Origin: Aurantiacibacter marinus | GTDB lineage: Bacteria > Pseudomonadota > Alphaproteobacteria > Sphingomonadales > Sphingomonadaceae | Length of the DNA stretch: 64,000 nucleotides | Assembly (NCBI RefSeq): GCF_001021555.1 | Contig: NZ_LDCP01000004.1 | Coordinates: 62,001 to 126,000, forward strand | Direction of reading: 5' to 3' | Shown here: in pieces, positions 20,401 through 29,063 of the stretch | Layout: the number at the start of each line of letters is the position of its first letter | Numbering within the stretch: the stretch's first letter is position 1 | Notes under the pieces: generated by a model | Seen by the model: the letters and a program-made list of their open reading frames with translations, nothing else | Database searches by the model: none | What the model was told of the DNA's origin: nothing | Position numbers and translations under genes: made by a program

Positions 20401-20976
20401 TTCTCTGCACGTTCGGGCCGTCCATACAGCCTGACATTCAACGGCGGCGGCGTGTTCAACGACAGTTCTTCGGGTAATGACAACGCACTGCTTTATGTGC
20501 CGACCGGCCCGAACGATCCAAACGTCGTTTTCCGCGATTATGTCGTAAGGGGCAATGTAGTCCAGACGGCACAGCAGGCTTCGGATCGGTTGTTCGCCTA
20601 TCTCGACGATAACCCTCTCAATTGTGACATCCCGCGCGGTCAGACGATCGAGCGTAACACCTGCAGCAATGACTGGTATTACGACGTGGATCTGCGCATG
20701 AGCCAGGAACTCCCGTTCCTCGGTTCGGTCACAGGTCTGGTGCAGGACAAGATCGAGTTGTTCTTCGACTTCGACAACTTCCTGAACTTCGTCGATGATG
20801 GTGCGAACCTGTTCACCCGTCGCGGCGGCTTCCAGCAGACTGTCGAATTGATCGATACTTCCGTTGATTCGCAGGGCCGCTACGTGCTCTCCAACTTCAA
20901 CGCGAATGACTTTGAATCGCTCGGTCTCTCGGCTTCGATCTGGCGCATCCAGGTGGGCGTCCGTTACGAGTTCTGA
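17494..20976 (+). CDS. Oar-like TonB-dependent receptor with carboxypeptidase-regulatory domain
   Basis: Large outer membrane receptor of 1,160 residues. Signal peptide ends near AQAQ (about 27); a carboxypeptidase regulatory-like beta-sandwich follows (VQGEVTDSEGNPLPGAVVTV, about 33-52, through 115); then the plug (about 125-235) and a barrel ending in a terminal Phe (QVGVRYEF). This arrangement is that of Oar-type TonB receptors, associated with protein or other polymer uptake; the substrate is not established. Downstream are a hairpin terminator, then a secreted 5'-nucleotidase, AMP nucleosidase and nuclease, so nucleic-acid-derived substrates are one possibility by context. Confidence 0.92.
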   Translation: MKIRFLLAASVASIASAAMLPQMAQAQQITSGVQGEVTDSEGNPLPGAVVTVTDTRTDNTRTQTADVDGSFRFGSLVSGGPYTVTVTAPGFEGQSVEDQYISISGNTSYTFALTSAAAASENVIVVSGARVNVQQLAVGPSLSFDQQTLESFPSITRDVRDIIRIDPRVSLDRDNEVDRISCLGGNDRGNTFTVDGTIQADVFGLNGTPFAARNALPLPFDTIRETSVEFAPFDVEYSDFTGCLVNVVTKSGTNQFHGSAFFNYRDSALRGNSIDGDDFSVDPFQEKRWGATLGGPIIPDRLFFFAGYEETDLGGANDFGPFGANFPNEALFVTQGQFDEFSQIASSVYGQETGGYPRTLAESSVRYFGRLDAYITDGQRLEATYQRLEETNVESDFGGDNLTGLNSFEDEGTISDYYSLRLYSDWNDVLSTEIRLSRADVADQQGPFGGGEAQSDNPIPRLVVGVTGPGADGVIGTADDRNGVLSTGPGIFRSANQLNTNIDQIKVQANLNLDRHQIKFGADINDLEVFNLFAINATGSLYFQSLADFQQGLLSDGSELFPDADEVVAGLAYGADINAASGGDINNAAAAFSRRIYSIYFQDEIQATPQLSLTAGLRLQWYDGDEPTENPNFITRYGFSNATSFSDLGKLWLPRLSATYELDNDGFLSNSSLTGGIGRFAGGDPVVYFSNAFSNNGFSSALGALTFGCNTPNDGVQADVVTNGTFTGFPQCVIDSGANTAAAGLADTQSTDPEFNVPSVWRANIGFATEIGTEGGFFSNWNLNLDYIYSRYIDTLNFVDLSQTPNITRGLNGFTVDGRPIYAAIDPTDSDAAGCNANLVYPGGTPPVWNNVTAQCFNRIGRDDEIQLTNGPDYSSQTASVILNKRFDGGLFTQGGSTRMTFGYAWTDADNNRNVGSSTATSSYDVTAAFDRQNPAISRSNYETRHNFTAALSLREEFIEDYSTSLGIFFSARSGRPYSLTFNGGGVFNDSSSGNDNALLYVPTGPNDPNVVFRDYVVRGNVVQTAQQASDRLFAYLDDNPLNCDIPRGQTIERNTCSNDWYYDVDLRMSQELPFLGSVTGLVQDKIELFFDFDNFLNFVDDGANLFTRRGGFQQTVELIDTSVDSQGRYVLSNFNANDFESLGLSASIWRIQVGVRYEF

Positions 20977-20998
20977 TCGCTTCGATCATAACGAATAA

Positions 20999-21034
20999 AA
21001 AGGCGGCGGCGTTCGAAAGAGCGCCGCCGCCTTT
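20999..21034. terminator. Hairpin terminator after the Oar-like receptor
   Basis: AAAGGCGGCGGCG pairs perfectly over 13 bases with CGCCGCCGCCTTT across a 10-base loop, followed by CTTTTG. It sits 22 bases after the receptor stop and separates it from the 5'-nucleotidase gene. Confidence 0.9.
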
Positions 21035-21066
21035 CTTTTGTCACAAGCTTGGGCATAAGGGATGGC

Positions 21067-22764
21067 ATGAACACGAAACTCTGTGCCGCGCTGCTCGGCA
21101 GTCTTTCACTTTCCGCCTGTGCGACGGTGCCCGCCAATGTCCTTGGCGCGCCATCCGAAAGCGCTGCCGTGACTGTGCAAATCCTCGCGATCAACGATTT
21201 CCACGGCAATCTGGAAACGCCGCAAGGCACCTACACATTTGTCGATTCAGGCGAGACAAGACGCGCCCGGCTTGGCGGTGCAGCGCACCTTGCCGCCGCG
21301 CTAAACAATCTGCGCGAAGGCAATTCAGTGACGGTAGCCGCTGGCGATCTTATCGGTGCAAGCCCGCTTATTTCGTCACTTTTCCTTGATGAACCATCGG
21401 TCCGCGCATTGTCGGAAATGGGTCTAGAGATAGCTTCTGTTGGCAACCACGAATTTGACCGCGGCACGCAGGAATTGCTGCGGATTCAGCAAGGCGGCTG
21501 TGAAAAGTTCACCTTGCGGGAGCCATGCGCGGTGGAGCCATTCGCAGGTGCCGGATTCGCTTATCTCGCCGGCAATGTCGTGGACAGCACCGGCAGGACT
21601 TTGCTTCCCGGCACATCCATGCGCGAAATCGACGGTGCGCAGATTGGCTTCATCGGTCTGACGCTGCAAGATACCGCCAATCTGGTGGCTGCCCAGGCGA
21701 CCGAGGGATATGATTTTCTGGACGAGGCAGACACTGCAAACAGGCTTGCGATGGACCTGCGCGAACAGGGCGCGGATACTGTGATCTTGCTTATCCATGA
21801 AGGCGCAGATGTTGAAGGCCGGTACAGTCTTGCCGGTTGCCCAGAGGTGTCCGGTCCAATTGTGTCGATTGTGGAACGGCTCGATCCGTCGATTTCGCTA
21901 GTCGTCTCAGGCCACACCCATCAGGCTTATGTCTGTAATGTCGCTAATTCTGCGGGCGGAGAGACATTGCTGACCTCTGGAGGAAGTTTCGGCGGCTTCG
22001 TGACAGACATCACCATGACGATTGATCCGGTCAGCGATACGGTCTCGTCCGTCAATGGCCGCAATGTCGCAGTCGACGGGAGCGCCGGCAGCGACGCTGC
22101 GATCGAGAGCCTTGTCGCGGTTTATGCAGAGGCATCGGGACCAGTGACCAACAGGGCCGTCGGCACAATCACCGACAATGGCGAACGCGGAGAAGACTGC
22201 GCAGACAATTCCGCCCAGGGTCTGGTTGCAGATTCCTACCTCGCCGGCGCAAACGCTGCCCTGACGGAACCGGTTGATCTTGCTTTGGTCAATTCCGGCG
22301 GCGTCCGTGCAGATCTTTCGGGCGCTGATGACGGCTTGCTGACCTTCGGAGAGCTTGCCGCTATTGCGCCGTTCGGCAACGCACTGATCGTATTGGAAAT
22401 GTCAGGCGCAGAAATTAGCGCTGCGCTGGAGCAACAGTTTTGCGAAGAGGGGCCGGCAACCATCTGTACTTCGCGCATTATCCCGTCTGCCGCCATGCAA
22501 TATACCGTCGATCGCGCGCTTCCGGTCCGGCAGCGCGTTACGTCGATCACGCTCGGCGGAGAGCCGCTGGATGAAGCGCGCAAGTACCGCGTCGTCACCA
22601 ACAGCTTCCTTGTCGGCGGCGGTGATGGCTTCGTCCAGTTCACGCAGGTCCCAGAGATCGACAATGTCGGCTTCGATATCGACGCACTGGAAGCGTATGT
22701 AGCAGCGGGCAGCCTGACTGTTCCCGTGTGTGGGCGCGTGCGCGACCTTACGCCCCGCAGCTAA
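21067..22764 (+). CDS. Lipoprotein bifunctional metallophosphatase/5'-nucleotidase
   Basis: UshA-like secreted enzyme releasing phosphate from nucleotides. From the ATG at 21067 the 565-residue product starts with a lipoprotein signal (LLGSLSLSAC, Cys near 17). The N-terminal calcineurin-like domain carries the dinuclear metal motifs NDFHGN (about 46-51), GNHEFD and SGHTHQAY; the C-terminal 5'-nucleotidase domain has NSGGVRADLSG and GGGDGF. AAGGGA precedes this start; a TTG six codons earlier is rejected. The lipobox suggests membrane anchoring at the periplasmic or outer face. Confidence 0.93.
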   Translation: MNTKLCAALLGSLSLSACATVPANVLGAPSESAAVTVQILAINDFHGNLETPQGTYTFVDSGETRRARLGGAAHLAAALNNLREGNSVTVAAGDLIGASPLISSLFLDEPSVRALSEMGLEIASVGNHEFDRGTQELLRIQQGGCEKFTLREPCAVEPFAGAGFAYLAGNVVDSTGRTLLPGTSMREIDGAQIGFIGLTLQDTANLVAAQATEGYDFLDEADTANRLAMDLREQGADTVILLIHEGADVEGRYSLAGCPEVSGPIVSIVERLDPSISLVVSGHTHQAYVCNVANSAGGETLLTSGGSFGGFVTDITMTIDPVSDTVSSVNGRNVAVDGSAGSDAAIESLVAVYAEASGPVTNRAVGTITDNGERGEDCADNSAQGLVADSYLAGANAALTEPVDLALVNSGGVRADLSGADDGLLTFGELAAIAPFGNALIVLEMSGAEISAALEQQFCEEGPATICTSRIIPSAAMQYTVDRALPVRQRVTSITLGGEPLDEARKYRVVTNSFLVGGGDGFVQFTQVPEIDNVGFDIDALEAYVAAGSLTVPVCGRVRDLTPRS

Positions 22765-22775
22765 CTGATCAGCAG

Positions 22776-24236
22776 CTAACGCAAAGGAGGTTCGTCGAAG
22801 CTGCGCAGCTTGCGGCTGTGGAAACTGCCGCCGACCTTACTCAGCAGGGCCAGAGTCTCGATCCCGATCCGCAGATGCTGGCTAATCGACGTTTCGTAGA
22901 AACTGTTCGCTTGTCCCGGCAGCTTTATCTCACCGTGCAGCGGCTTGTCAGACACGCACAGCAAGGTGCCATAGGGTACCCGGAAGCGATACCCCTGGGC
23001 AGCCACAGTTGCTGATTCCATATCAATCGCCACGGCGCGGCTCTGATTGAACCGCAAGGCCGAGCGGGTGTAGTGCAGTTCCCAATTGCGATCATCGGTC
23101 GTTACTACCGTGCCCGTGCGCAGGCGGCCCTTCAGCTGCTCGTCGCTATCGCTGGTAATGTTACGAGCGGCATCGAACATCGCTGTTTGAACCTCTGCAA
23201 TCGGAGGTATCGGAATTTCGGGCGGGATTTCATTGTCGAGCACATTGTCATCGCGCAAATACGCATGGGCCAGCACGTAATCGCCGATCTTCTGACTGGG
23301 CCGCAATCCGCCGCAATGGCCGATCATCAACCAGACCTCCGGCCGCAATACTGCAATGTGATCACAAATGGTTTTCGCGTTGGAAGGACCCACACCGATA
23401 TTGACCAGCGTGATGCCCGAATTGTCTTTGCCGACCAGGTGATAGGCAGGCATCTGGTGCTTGCGCCAGGTGCCCTCCGTAACTTTCGCGCGCGCGCCTT
23501 CCAGATTGCCGCGTTCGATCACCACGCCGGGCGCGGAAAAACTGTCATAGCGGCTGTCAGGATCGGCCAATTGGGCCAGTGCAAAATCAATGAATTCTTC
23601 GACATACCGGATATAGTTTGTGAACAATACATAGCGCTGGAAATGCTGCGCCGGCGTGCCGGCGTAATGCCGCAACCGGGCAAGGCTGAAGTCGGTGCGA
23701 AGCGCGTCAAACAAGGACAAAGGCCGCTGGTCGGACCCGTCACTGATCCATGTGCCATCGACCACTTCGTCGCCGATCTTTACCAGATCGGAAGCCGGAA
23801 AATGGCGAGTCAGCTCGGCGCTGCTGGCGCCCTGCAATTCAAGCGCGCCGCCATCCAGCACATATTGATAAGGTATTTCGTCAGCGGATCGGCCTACTTC
23901 CAGTTCGACGGGATAGTCATTCACCAGATGCTGCAACTGCTCTTTCAAATAAGGCCGGAAAAGCCCCGGTTCTGCAATGGAGCTGCAATAAGTGCCGGAC
24001 TGGTTCAGCCGCGCGAAAGAACGGGCCGGATGGCTGGTCCGCTCGTCATCGGAATACCGCAGTGTCAGTTCAGGATAGGCAAAAATGCCTTTCGCCCTTG
24101 CAGCGGGATCCGGCGGTGTCCGGTCCTCCGCATAGCGGCGCACGGCCGCTACCAGATTGGCGCGGGAGGAATTCGAGATTTCCTCCAGCTGGTCCAGAAT
24201 ACCGTCAATTTCGCCTGCTGTTGTCGGCACAAACAC
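22776..24236 (-). CDS. amn: AMP nucleosidase
   Basis: Cleaves AMP to adenine and ribose-5-phosphate in purine salvage and adenylate control. The 486-residue protein has the N-terminal AMP nucleosidase domain (to about 180) and the C-terminal PNP/UDP-like domain with NIGVGPSNAKTICDHIA at about 275-291, IGHCGGL, and the ribose-binding DMESATVAAQG at about 410. The length agrees with the E. coli type. It is convergent with the 5'-nucleotidase, 11 bp apart. Confidence 0.94.
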   Translation of the reverse strand: MFVPTTAGEIDGILDQLEEISNSSRANLVAAVRRYAEDRTPPDPAARAKGIFAYPELTLRYSDDERTSHPARSFARLNQSGTYCSSIAEPGLFRPYLKEQLQHLVNDYPVELEVGRSADEIPYQYVLDGGALELQGASSAELTRHFPASDLVKIGDEVVDGTWISDGSDQRPLSLFDALRTDFSLARLRHYAGTPAQHFQRYVLFTNYIRYVEEFIDFALAQLADPDSRYDSFSAPGVVIERGNLEGARAKVTEGTWRKHQMPAYHLVGKDNSGITLVNIGVGPSNAKTICDHIAVLRPEVWLMIGHCGGLRPSQKIGDYVLAHAYLRDDNVLDNEIPPEIPIPPIAEVQTAMFDAARNITSDSDEQLKGRLRTGTVVTTDDRNWELHYTRSALRFNQSRAVAIDMESATVAAQGYRFRVPYGTLLCVSDKPLHGEIKLPGQANSFYETSISQHLRIGIETLALLSKVGGSFHSRKLRSFDEPPLR

Positions 24237-24271
24237 TCCATTTTCAAAACTGCTGATTTCGATGGCCTAGC

Positions 24272-25096
24272 CTACCTTTCGGCAAACACCCAATCGAGAT
24301 AGGCTGCCAGTCGAATGCCCGATTGGGCGAGGCGTTCCTCTGCGGACGGCATCCATGTCCAATAATAATCATAACGGATTCTCACGGGCGATTCCCGTGT
24401 GCCCATGCCCAGCTCCGGCCCGGTCTCGGGATAGATGCGATCGCGCAGTGCACTGCTTTCGGCAATCCAGGTGACCGGATCAGCATCCCACCATCCCAGC
24501 ACTTCTTCCGATCCGATCCGCCGTTCCAGCCGGTCTGCATATTCAGTATAGGAAAGCTGCTGTTGCAGGATCATTCCCGAATCCCAGACCGAATGCAGAT
24601 TGGTCGTTTCGTCAAACCATCTGACGATCACGTTATTGCCGCCGCGATCAGTGCCGTTCCCGGTATGCAACGGCTGATGCAGGTCGGACACGATGTGCAC
24701 GATAAAGCGCAAGGCCAGCGCCTTCTCTTCCCGGGTGGCCGTTTCGTCCCGCAATGTAGCCGTAAACCGTTCCAGCGCCGTTAGTGCATCGCCTTCGGGG
24801 GGATGCTCCAACTGATCGGCTGATCGGCCTTCTGGCAGCGTGACATAGTGGAAAGGACCAGCCTCTTCCTGCCAGAATGGTGCCGGATTGGAACGCTGTT
24901 CATCCGGCCAGGTGCTGCCTTCTGGCAATCCTTCGGTGCCCAGGATCGCTGCAATCTCGGCGCGCGTTCTCCCGCTGATATTGTCTTCGGCGATTTCGGC
25001 CGTGACCCGGTGACCGATAGGCCCCCAGGCAGCGGCAGGGATCGACGAGAAGAGCGCGGTAGCGGCGAGCGAGAATGCGAGTGTTTTGATCATCAT
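24272..25096 (-). CDS. Secreted S1/P1-type nuclease
   Basis: Zinc-dependent nuclease that degrades single-stranded DNA/RNA and 3'-nucleotides. From the ATG at 25096, 274 residues: signal peptide ending SIPAAA, so the mature protein begins with Trp (WGPIGHR), whose N-terminus and side chains ligate zinc as in P1 nuclease. Further zinc ligands fall in HIVSDLHQPLH and NLHSVWD. Another ATG three bases in and a TTG two codons earlier are alternative starts. With the lipoprotein nucleotidase and AMP nucleosidase it could provide phosphate and bases from nucleic acids. Confidence 0.92.
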   Translation of the reverse strand: MMIKTLAFSLAATALFSSIPAAAWGPIGHRVTAEIAEDNISGRTRAEIAAILGTEGLPEGSTWPDEQRSNPAPFWQEEAGPFHYVTLPEGRSADQLEHPPEGDALTALERFTATLRDETATREEKALALRFIVHIVSDLHQPLHTGNGTDRGGNNVIVRWFDETTNLHSVWDSGMILQQQLSYTEYADRLERRIGSEEVLGWWDADPVTWIAESSALRDRIYPETGPELGMGTRESPVRIRYDYYWTWMPSAEERLAQSGIRLAAYLDWVFAER

Positions 25097-25216
25097 GCGC
25101 AATTAGCTACACGATATGACATCGCTGTGAATACCGAACTCAACGTTTCTGGGGATGCCGCAAGCTCTATAAAGAGTGGGTGCGGCTGAAGGCACACTTG
25201 CAAAATGCATGGATAA

Positions 25217-25248
25217 AGGGGCAGCGATGCATCAGCACCGCTACCCCT
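25217..25248 (-). terminator. Candidate hairpin after the kdgK end of the alginate operon
   Basis: AGGGGCAGCG (25217-25226) pairs with CGCTACCCCT (25239-25248) with one mismatch across a 12-base loop; read on the minus strand it is followed only by a short TTTAT. A second small hairpin TCCGA-TTATG-TCGGA with a T6 tail on the plus strand lies at 25262-25282. Together they are the likely 3' boundary of the operon, but neither is a strong minus-strand terminator. Confidence 0.45.
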
Positions 25249-25286
25249 CTGTGCGCGTAATTCCGATTATGTCGGATTTTTTGCGG

Positions 25287-26318
25287 TTAGCGCTGGACGC
25301 GGCCCGATCCGTCACCAGTCATCAGTTTTTCAACTTCCGGAACGCTTACGCGATTGAAGTCGCCCATGATTGTGTGCTTGAGCGCGCTGGCTGCCACAGC
25401 AAATTCAAGGCTTTGCTGGCGATCTTCGTAGGCGTTGAGGCCGTAAATCAGCGCCGATGCAAAACTGTCACCACCGCCAACACGGTCTACAATATCGGTC
25501 AATTCATAACGCTTGGACAGCATGAAGCCGTCATCGCGCGTGCGCAGGCAGGCGGACCAATTGTTGCGGTCAGCGCTCAGGCTTTCACGCAGAGTGATCG
25601 CGATTGTGTGCATATCGGGGTAAATATCGAGCACCTTCTGGCCCAGCGCTTCATATTTCGCCGTATCCAGTTCGCCCGATTCCACATCGACATCGACAGA
25701 GATATCGAGCGACTTCTGGCAGTCTTCTTCATTGGCGATGCCGACATCGACATATTTCACCAGTTCACGCATCACTTCAGGCGCGGTCTTGCCGTACTTC
25801 CACAGCTTCCCGCGGAAGTTGAAGTCGCACGATACGGTAACGCCCGCGTCTTTGGCAGCTTTCACGCAGGCCATCGAAAGATCGGCCGCCGACTGGCTGA
25901 GCGCAGGAGTAATACCGGTAATGTGCAGCCACTTCACGCCGTTGAAGATGGTGGGCCAATCAAACTCGTCTGCACTGGCATTGCAGATGGAGGAATTGGC
26001 GCGGTCGTAAACAACCTTCGAGGCGCGCTGGTTGGAGCCCGTTTCCAGGAAATAGATGCCGACACGGTCGCCGGAACGGCTGACGTGGGCGGTGTCCACG
26101 CCAAACTTGCGCAGTTCCATGATGGCGTTTTCGCCAATGTCATTGTCGGGTAACGCGCTGACAAAACCTGCATCGAGGCCGTAATTGCACAGTGCTACCG
26201 CGACATTGGCTTCGCCGCCGCCGAAAGTCGCTTCGAAACCGGGCGACTGGAAAAACCGCTCGTGCCCCGGTGTCTTGAGACGCAACATGATTTCACCGAA
26301 TGAAAGAAAATCCGCCAT
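25287..26318 (-). CDS. kdgK: 2-keto-3-deoxygluconate kinase (PfkB family)
   Basis: Phosphorylates KDG to KDPG, the penultimate step of alginate (and pectin) catabolism. The start is the ATG giving [18 protein letters not shown], four bases after the kdgA stop; upstream in-frame codons lie within kdgA. The 343-residue product has the PfkB N-terminal Gly-rich segment [11 protein letters not shown] at about 33-43 and the catalytic signature [16 protein letters not shown] at about 288-303, where the Asp is the general base. It is the last gene of the alginate operon. Confidence 0.95.
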   Translation of the reverse strand: MADFLSFGEIMLRLKTPGHERFFQSPGFEATFGGGEANVAVALCNYGLDAGFVSALPDNDIGENAIMELRKFGVDTAHVSRSGDRVGIYFLETGSNQRASKVVYDRANSSICNASADEFDWPTIFNGVKWLHITGITPALSQSAADLSMACVKAAKDAGVTVSCDFNFRGKLWKYGKTAPEVMRELVKYVDVGIANEEDCQKSLDISVDVDVESGELDTAKYEALGQKVLDIYPDMHTIAITLRESLSADRNNWSACLRTRDDGFMLSKRYELTDIVDRVGGGDSFASALIYGLNAYEDRQQSLEFAVAASALKHTIMGDFNRVSVPEVEKLMTGDGSGRVQR

Positions 26319-26322
26319 AGTC

Positions 26323-26976
26323 TTAACCTTGGTTCCTTGATTTGCCTGCGATCGCGACAGCTTCGCGGGCGAGTTGTTCGACAGCGGCGAAATCACCACC
26401 ATGCGTTGATTCTTTTGGTGTCAGCCAGCTTCCGCCACATGCCAGGACGTGCGGCAGGGCCAGAAAATCAGGCAGGTTGGCAGCGCTGACGCCGCCGGTT
26501 GGCATGAACCGCATGTCGCGGAACACCGATCCCAGCGCTTTCAACATGGGAACGCCCCCCGCCAGGGTTGCCGGGAAGAACTTCACATCGCGCAGGCCCA
26601 GCGCATAGGCGCGCTGCACTTCGCCAGCGGTCATGGTGCCGGGATAGACCGGGATATCCTCACCCATGCAGTATTCGACGATGTCATCGACAAGGCCGGG
26701 GCAAACCGTGAACTGGCTGCCAGCCTTCTGGACCGCCTGTGCCTGCTCGCGCGTCAGGACGGTGCCCGCCCCCACGATCAGACCTTCGGTCTCGGCAATG
26801 ATGGCTTCCATGCCTTGCAATGCCGCATCGCTGCGCATCACCACTTCGATAACGGTCAGGCCGCCAGCTTGCAGCGCCTTTGCCGTCTTTACCGCGATAG
26901 CCGGATCATCCTCTGCGATAAGAGGGACGACCGGGGCTACCGCGAGACGGGCGGCCAGATCTTCTTTAATTGTCAC
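26323..26976 (-). CDS. eda: KDPG aldolase
   Basis: Splits 2-keto-3-deoxy-6-phosphogluconate into pyruvate and glyceraldehyde-3-phosphate. The 217-residue class I aldolase has the catalytic Glu in [10 protein letters not shown] (about 40-49) and the Schiff-base lysine in [13 protein letters not shown] (about 129-141), followed by [12 protein letters not shown] for phosphate binding. It lies between the SDR (30 bp) and kdgK (4 bp) in the operon. A separate Entner-Doudoroff eda could exist elsewhere in the genome. Confidence 0.94.
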   Translation of the reverse strand: MTIKEDLAARLAVAPVVPLIAEDDPAIAVKTAKALQAGGLTVIEVVMRSDAALQGMEAIIAETEGLIVGAGTVLTREQAQAVQKAGSQFTVCPGLVDDIVEYCMGEDIPVYPGTMTAGEVQRAYALGLRDVKFFPATLAGGVPMLKALGSVFRDMRFMPTGGVSAANLPDFLALPHVLACGGSWLTPKESTHGGDFAAVEQLAREAVAIAGKSRNQG

Positions 26977-27006
26977 TTGTGTCCACCTGCATCTGCGATT
27001 CGGGGC

Positions 27007-27759
27007 TTAAGAGTAGCCGAGGCCCCCGTTTATATCCAAATTGACACCGGTGACAAATGAAGCTTCGTCTGATGCCAAATATGCCACGGCATCAGCGATT
27101 TCCTCGGCCTTGCCCTGACGCTTGAGAGGAGTTGCATTGGCGACGTTTTCCCGGGCTGCATCGGGCGTAAACGTATCGTGGAACGTGGTTGCGATCATGC
27201 CGGGGCACAGGGCGTTCACGCGAATGCCGTCCGGGCCAAGTTCCTTTGCCAGACCTCGTGTAAAGGTCATCACAGCGCCCTTGGACGTGGCATAGGCAAT
27301 CGCGCCGCCGCCGCCGCCATCACGGCCGGCCAGAGAGGCAAGGTTCACGATCGCGCTGCCTTTGGACATATGCGGCACGACAGCCTTGCACGTCATGAAC
27401 GTAGATGTGAGGTTGAGCTGCATGACATGGTTGAAGAATTCTTCGTCCATTTCACCCAGCTTCTTGCGTGCGACCATACCGCCAGCATTGTTCACAAGGA
27501 TATGGATGTGATCGCCAAAAGCGTCGCGCGCGGCTGCCACCAATGCATCGACATCGGCAGATTTGGTCACATCGGCCTTCACCTTGATCGCCTTGCCGCC
27601 TGCCGCTTCGACAGCTGCTACCGCTGCATCGGCATCTGCTTCATTGCTGTTGTAGTTGATGACAACGTTGGCGCCTTCACTTCCCAGCTTCACACACACG
27701 GCCCGGCCGATGTCGCGACTGCCGCCAGTGACGATGGCGGTTTTGCCTGCAAATTTCAT
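27007..27759 (-). CDS. SDR oxidoreductase, probable DEH reductase of alginate catabolism
   Basis: Expected to reduce 4-deoxy-L-erythro-5-hexoseulose uronate (DEH), the product of exolytic alginate lyase, to KDG with NAD(P)H. The 250-residue classical SDR has TGGSRDIG at about 11-18 (the usual middle Gly is Asp here), NNAGG at about 89-93, the catalytic Ser in NLASLAG and YATSK for Tyr/Lys. In Sphingomonas sp. A1 the known DEH reductases are SDRs, and its place between the MFS and aldolase genes supports that role. Cofactor preference cannot be read with certainty. Confidence 0.88.
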   Translation of the reverse strand: MKFAGKTAIVTGGSRDIGRAVCVKLGSEGANVVINYNSNEADADAAVAAVEAAGGKAIKVKADVTKSADVDALVAAARDAFGDHIHILVNNAGGMVARKKLGEMDEEFFNHVMQLNLTSTFMTCKAVVPHMSKGSAIVNLASLAGRDGGGGGAIAYATSKGAVMTFTRGLAKELGPDGIRVNALCPGMIATTFHDTFTPDAARENVANATPLKRQGKAEEIADAVAYLASDEASFVTGVNLDINGGLGYS

Positions 27760-27773
27760 GATATTATCCCTGA

Positions 27774-29063
27774 TTATCCGAGTTGGTTATTTGGTTTATT
27801 TGCATTGAGAGGTTTGATTTCCGGGCACAGAATGAAGATCGACAGAACAGTCAGGATCGCCAGTGCCGCGCCGACCACGAATGCCGGAGTGTATGAATTG
27901 ACCGTGATGACCGGGATCAGGAAATTGAGCCCGACCACCGCCAGCTTGGCCGCTGTCCCTGCGAAGCCTGCCAGCGAGCCCACGGAAGCGCCGCTGTAGA
28001 AATCACTCGGCAGCGTCTGGATATTGCCAATCGCTGTCTGGAACCCGAACAGGATCACCGCCATGATCAGCACCGCGGTCAGCGGTGTGGCTGCCTGCGT
28101 TGTGAGCAATAGCGACACCAGCATGATCAAACCGCCAAGCGCGATCACGGTTTTCCGCGTGCGATTGACTGTCCAGCCCGATTTGATCCGGTTGCCTGCC
28201 AGCCAACCGCCGAACCATGCGCCGAACATCGCGCCAACATATGGTACCCAGGCGTAGGTCGCGATTTCTTCGACGCCGAAGCCATAGGTGTTGAACAGGT
28301 AGATCGGCAGCCAGCCAACGAACAGCCACCAGATCGGATCGATGAAGAAGCTGGCGAGAATTACACCCCAGCTTTCCTTGCGGCTGAGGATTTCGCCGGT
28401 CTTTGGCGCATAGTCGGCGATCTCGTTGGTTTCTGCATTACGCTGGCCTTTGAGAATGAACTGCCGCTCTTCCTCACCAAGCCACGGGTGCGCCTCAGGT
28501 CCTGATTTGTAGACGATCAACCAAGGCACGAGCCACAGGAAGCCCAGCGCACCAACCGCGATGAAAGTTGCCTGCCAGCTGCCAAGAAATACGAACAACA
28601 GGCCGATGATCGGGGCTGATACGATACCGCCAATGGCAGCACCGGAATTGAAAATTCCTTGTGCCAGCGCGCGTTCGTCAATCGGAAACCATTCGGCATT
28701 TGCCTTGGTCGCTCCTGGCCAGTTGCCCGCTTCCGACACGCCCAGAAGCCCCCGGAATAACGCAAACGTCATCAGGGAGTGAGCGACCGCATGAAGCATT
28801 GTGGCTGCCGACCAGACAACGATGGACAGGACAAAGCCCAACCGCACACCGATCCAGTCGAATATTTTCCCGAAAATCGATTGGCCGAATGCATAGGCGA
28901 ACGTGAACACATTCAGGATGATGGCATAATCCGTTTCGGTCAGCCCGAGCTCGGAAGATATTTCCGGCCACAAGAACCCCAACGCCCCGCGATCAATATA
29001 ATTGATGATGGTTGCCAGAGCGACAAGCCCCACAATCCAGAACCGGAATTTACCCTTCATCAT
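27774..29063 (-). CDS. MFS transporter (ACS/hexuronate type), probable DEH or oligoalginate importer
   Basis: A 429-residue, 12-helix major facilitator of the anion:cation symporter group (ExuT-like): INYIDRGALGFLWPEI at about 20-35 is the typical TM1 motif, with the intracellular DWIGVRLGF segment near 68-76. Its start overlaps the PL17 stop by ATGATG, so it is translationally coupled to the lyase. By context it carries unsaturated uronate monomer or short alginate oligomers across the inner membrane, comparable to ToaA/B-type symporters of marine bacteria; this assignment is inference. Confidence 0.88.
   Translation of the reverse strand: MMKGKFRFWIVGLVALATIINYIDRGALGFLWPEISSELGLTETDYAIILNVFTFAYAFGQSIFGKIFDWIGVRLGFVLSIVVWSAATMLHAVAHSLMTFALFRGLLGVSEAGNWPGATKANAEWFPIDERALAQGIFNSGAAIGGIVSAPIIGLLFVFLGSWQATFIAVGALGFLWLVPWLIVYKSGPEAHPWLGEEERQFILKGQRNAETNEIADYAPKTGEILSRKESWGVILASFFIDPIWWLFVGWLPIYLFNTYGFGVEEIATYAWVPYVGAMFGAWFGGWLAGNRIKSGWTVNRTRKTVIALGGLIMLVSLLLTTQAATPLTAVLIMAVILFGFQTAIGNIQTLPSDFYSGASVGSLAGFAGTAAKLAVVGLNFLIPVITVNSYTPAFVVGAALAILTVLSIFILCPEIKPLNANKPNNQLG

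Noticed and set aside
23073-24302. Plus-strand open frame of 409 codons
   Set aside because: Fully antisense to AMP nucleosidase, which has clear family motifs.
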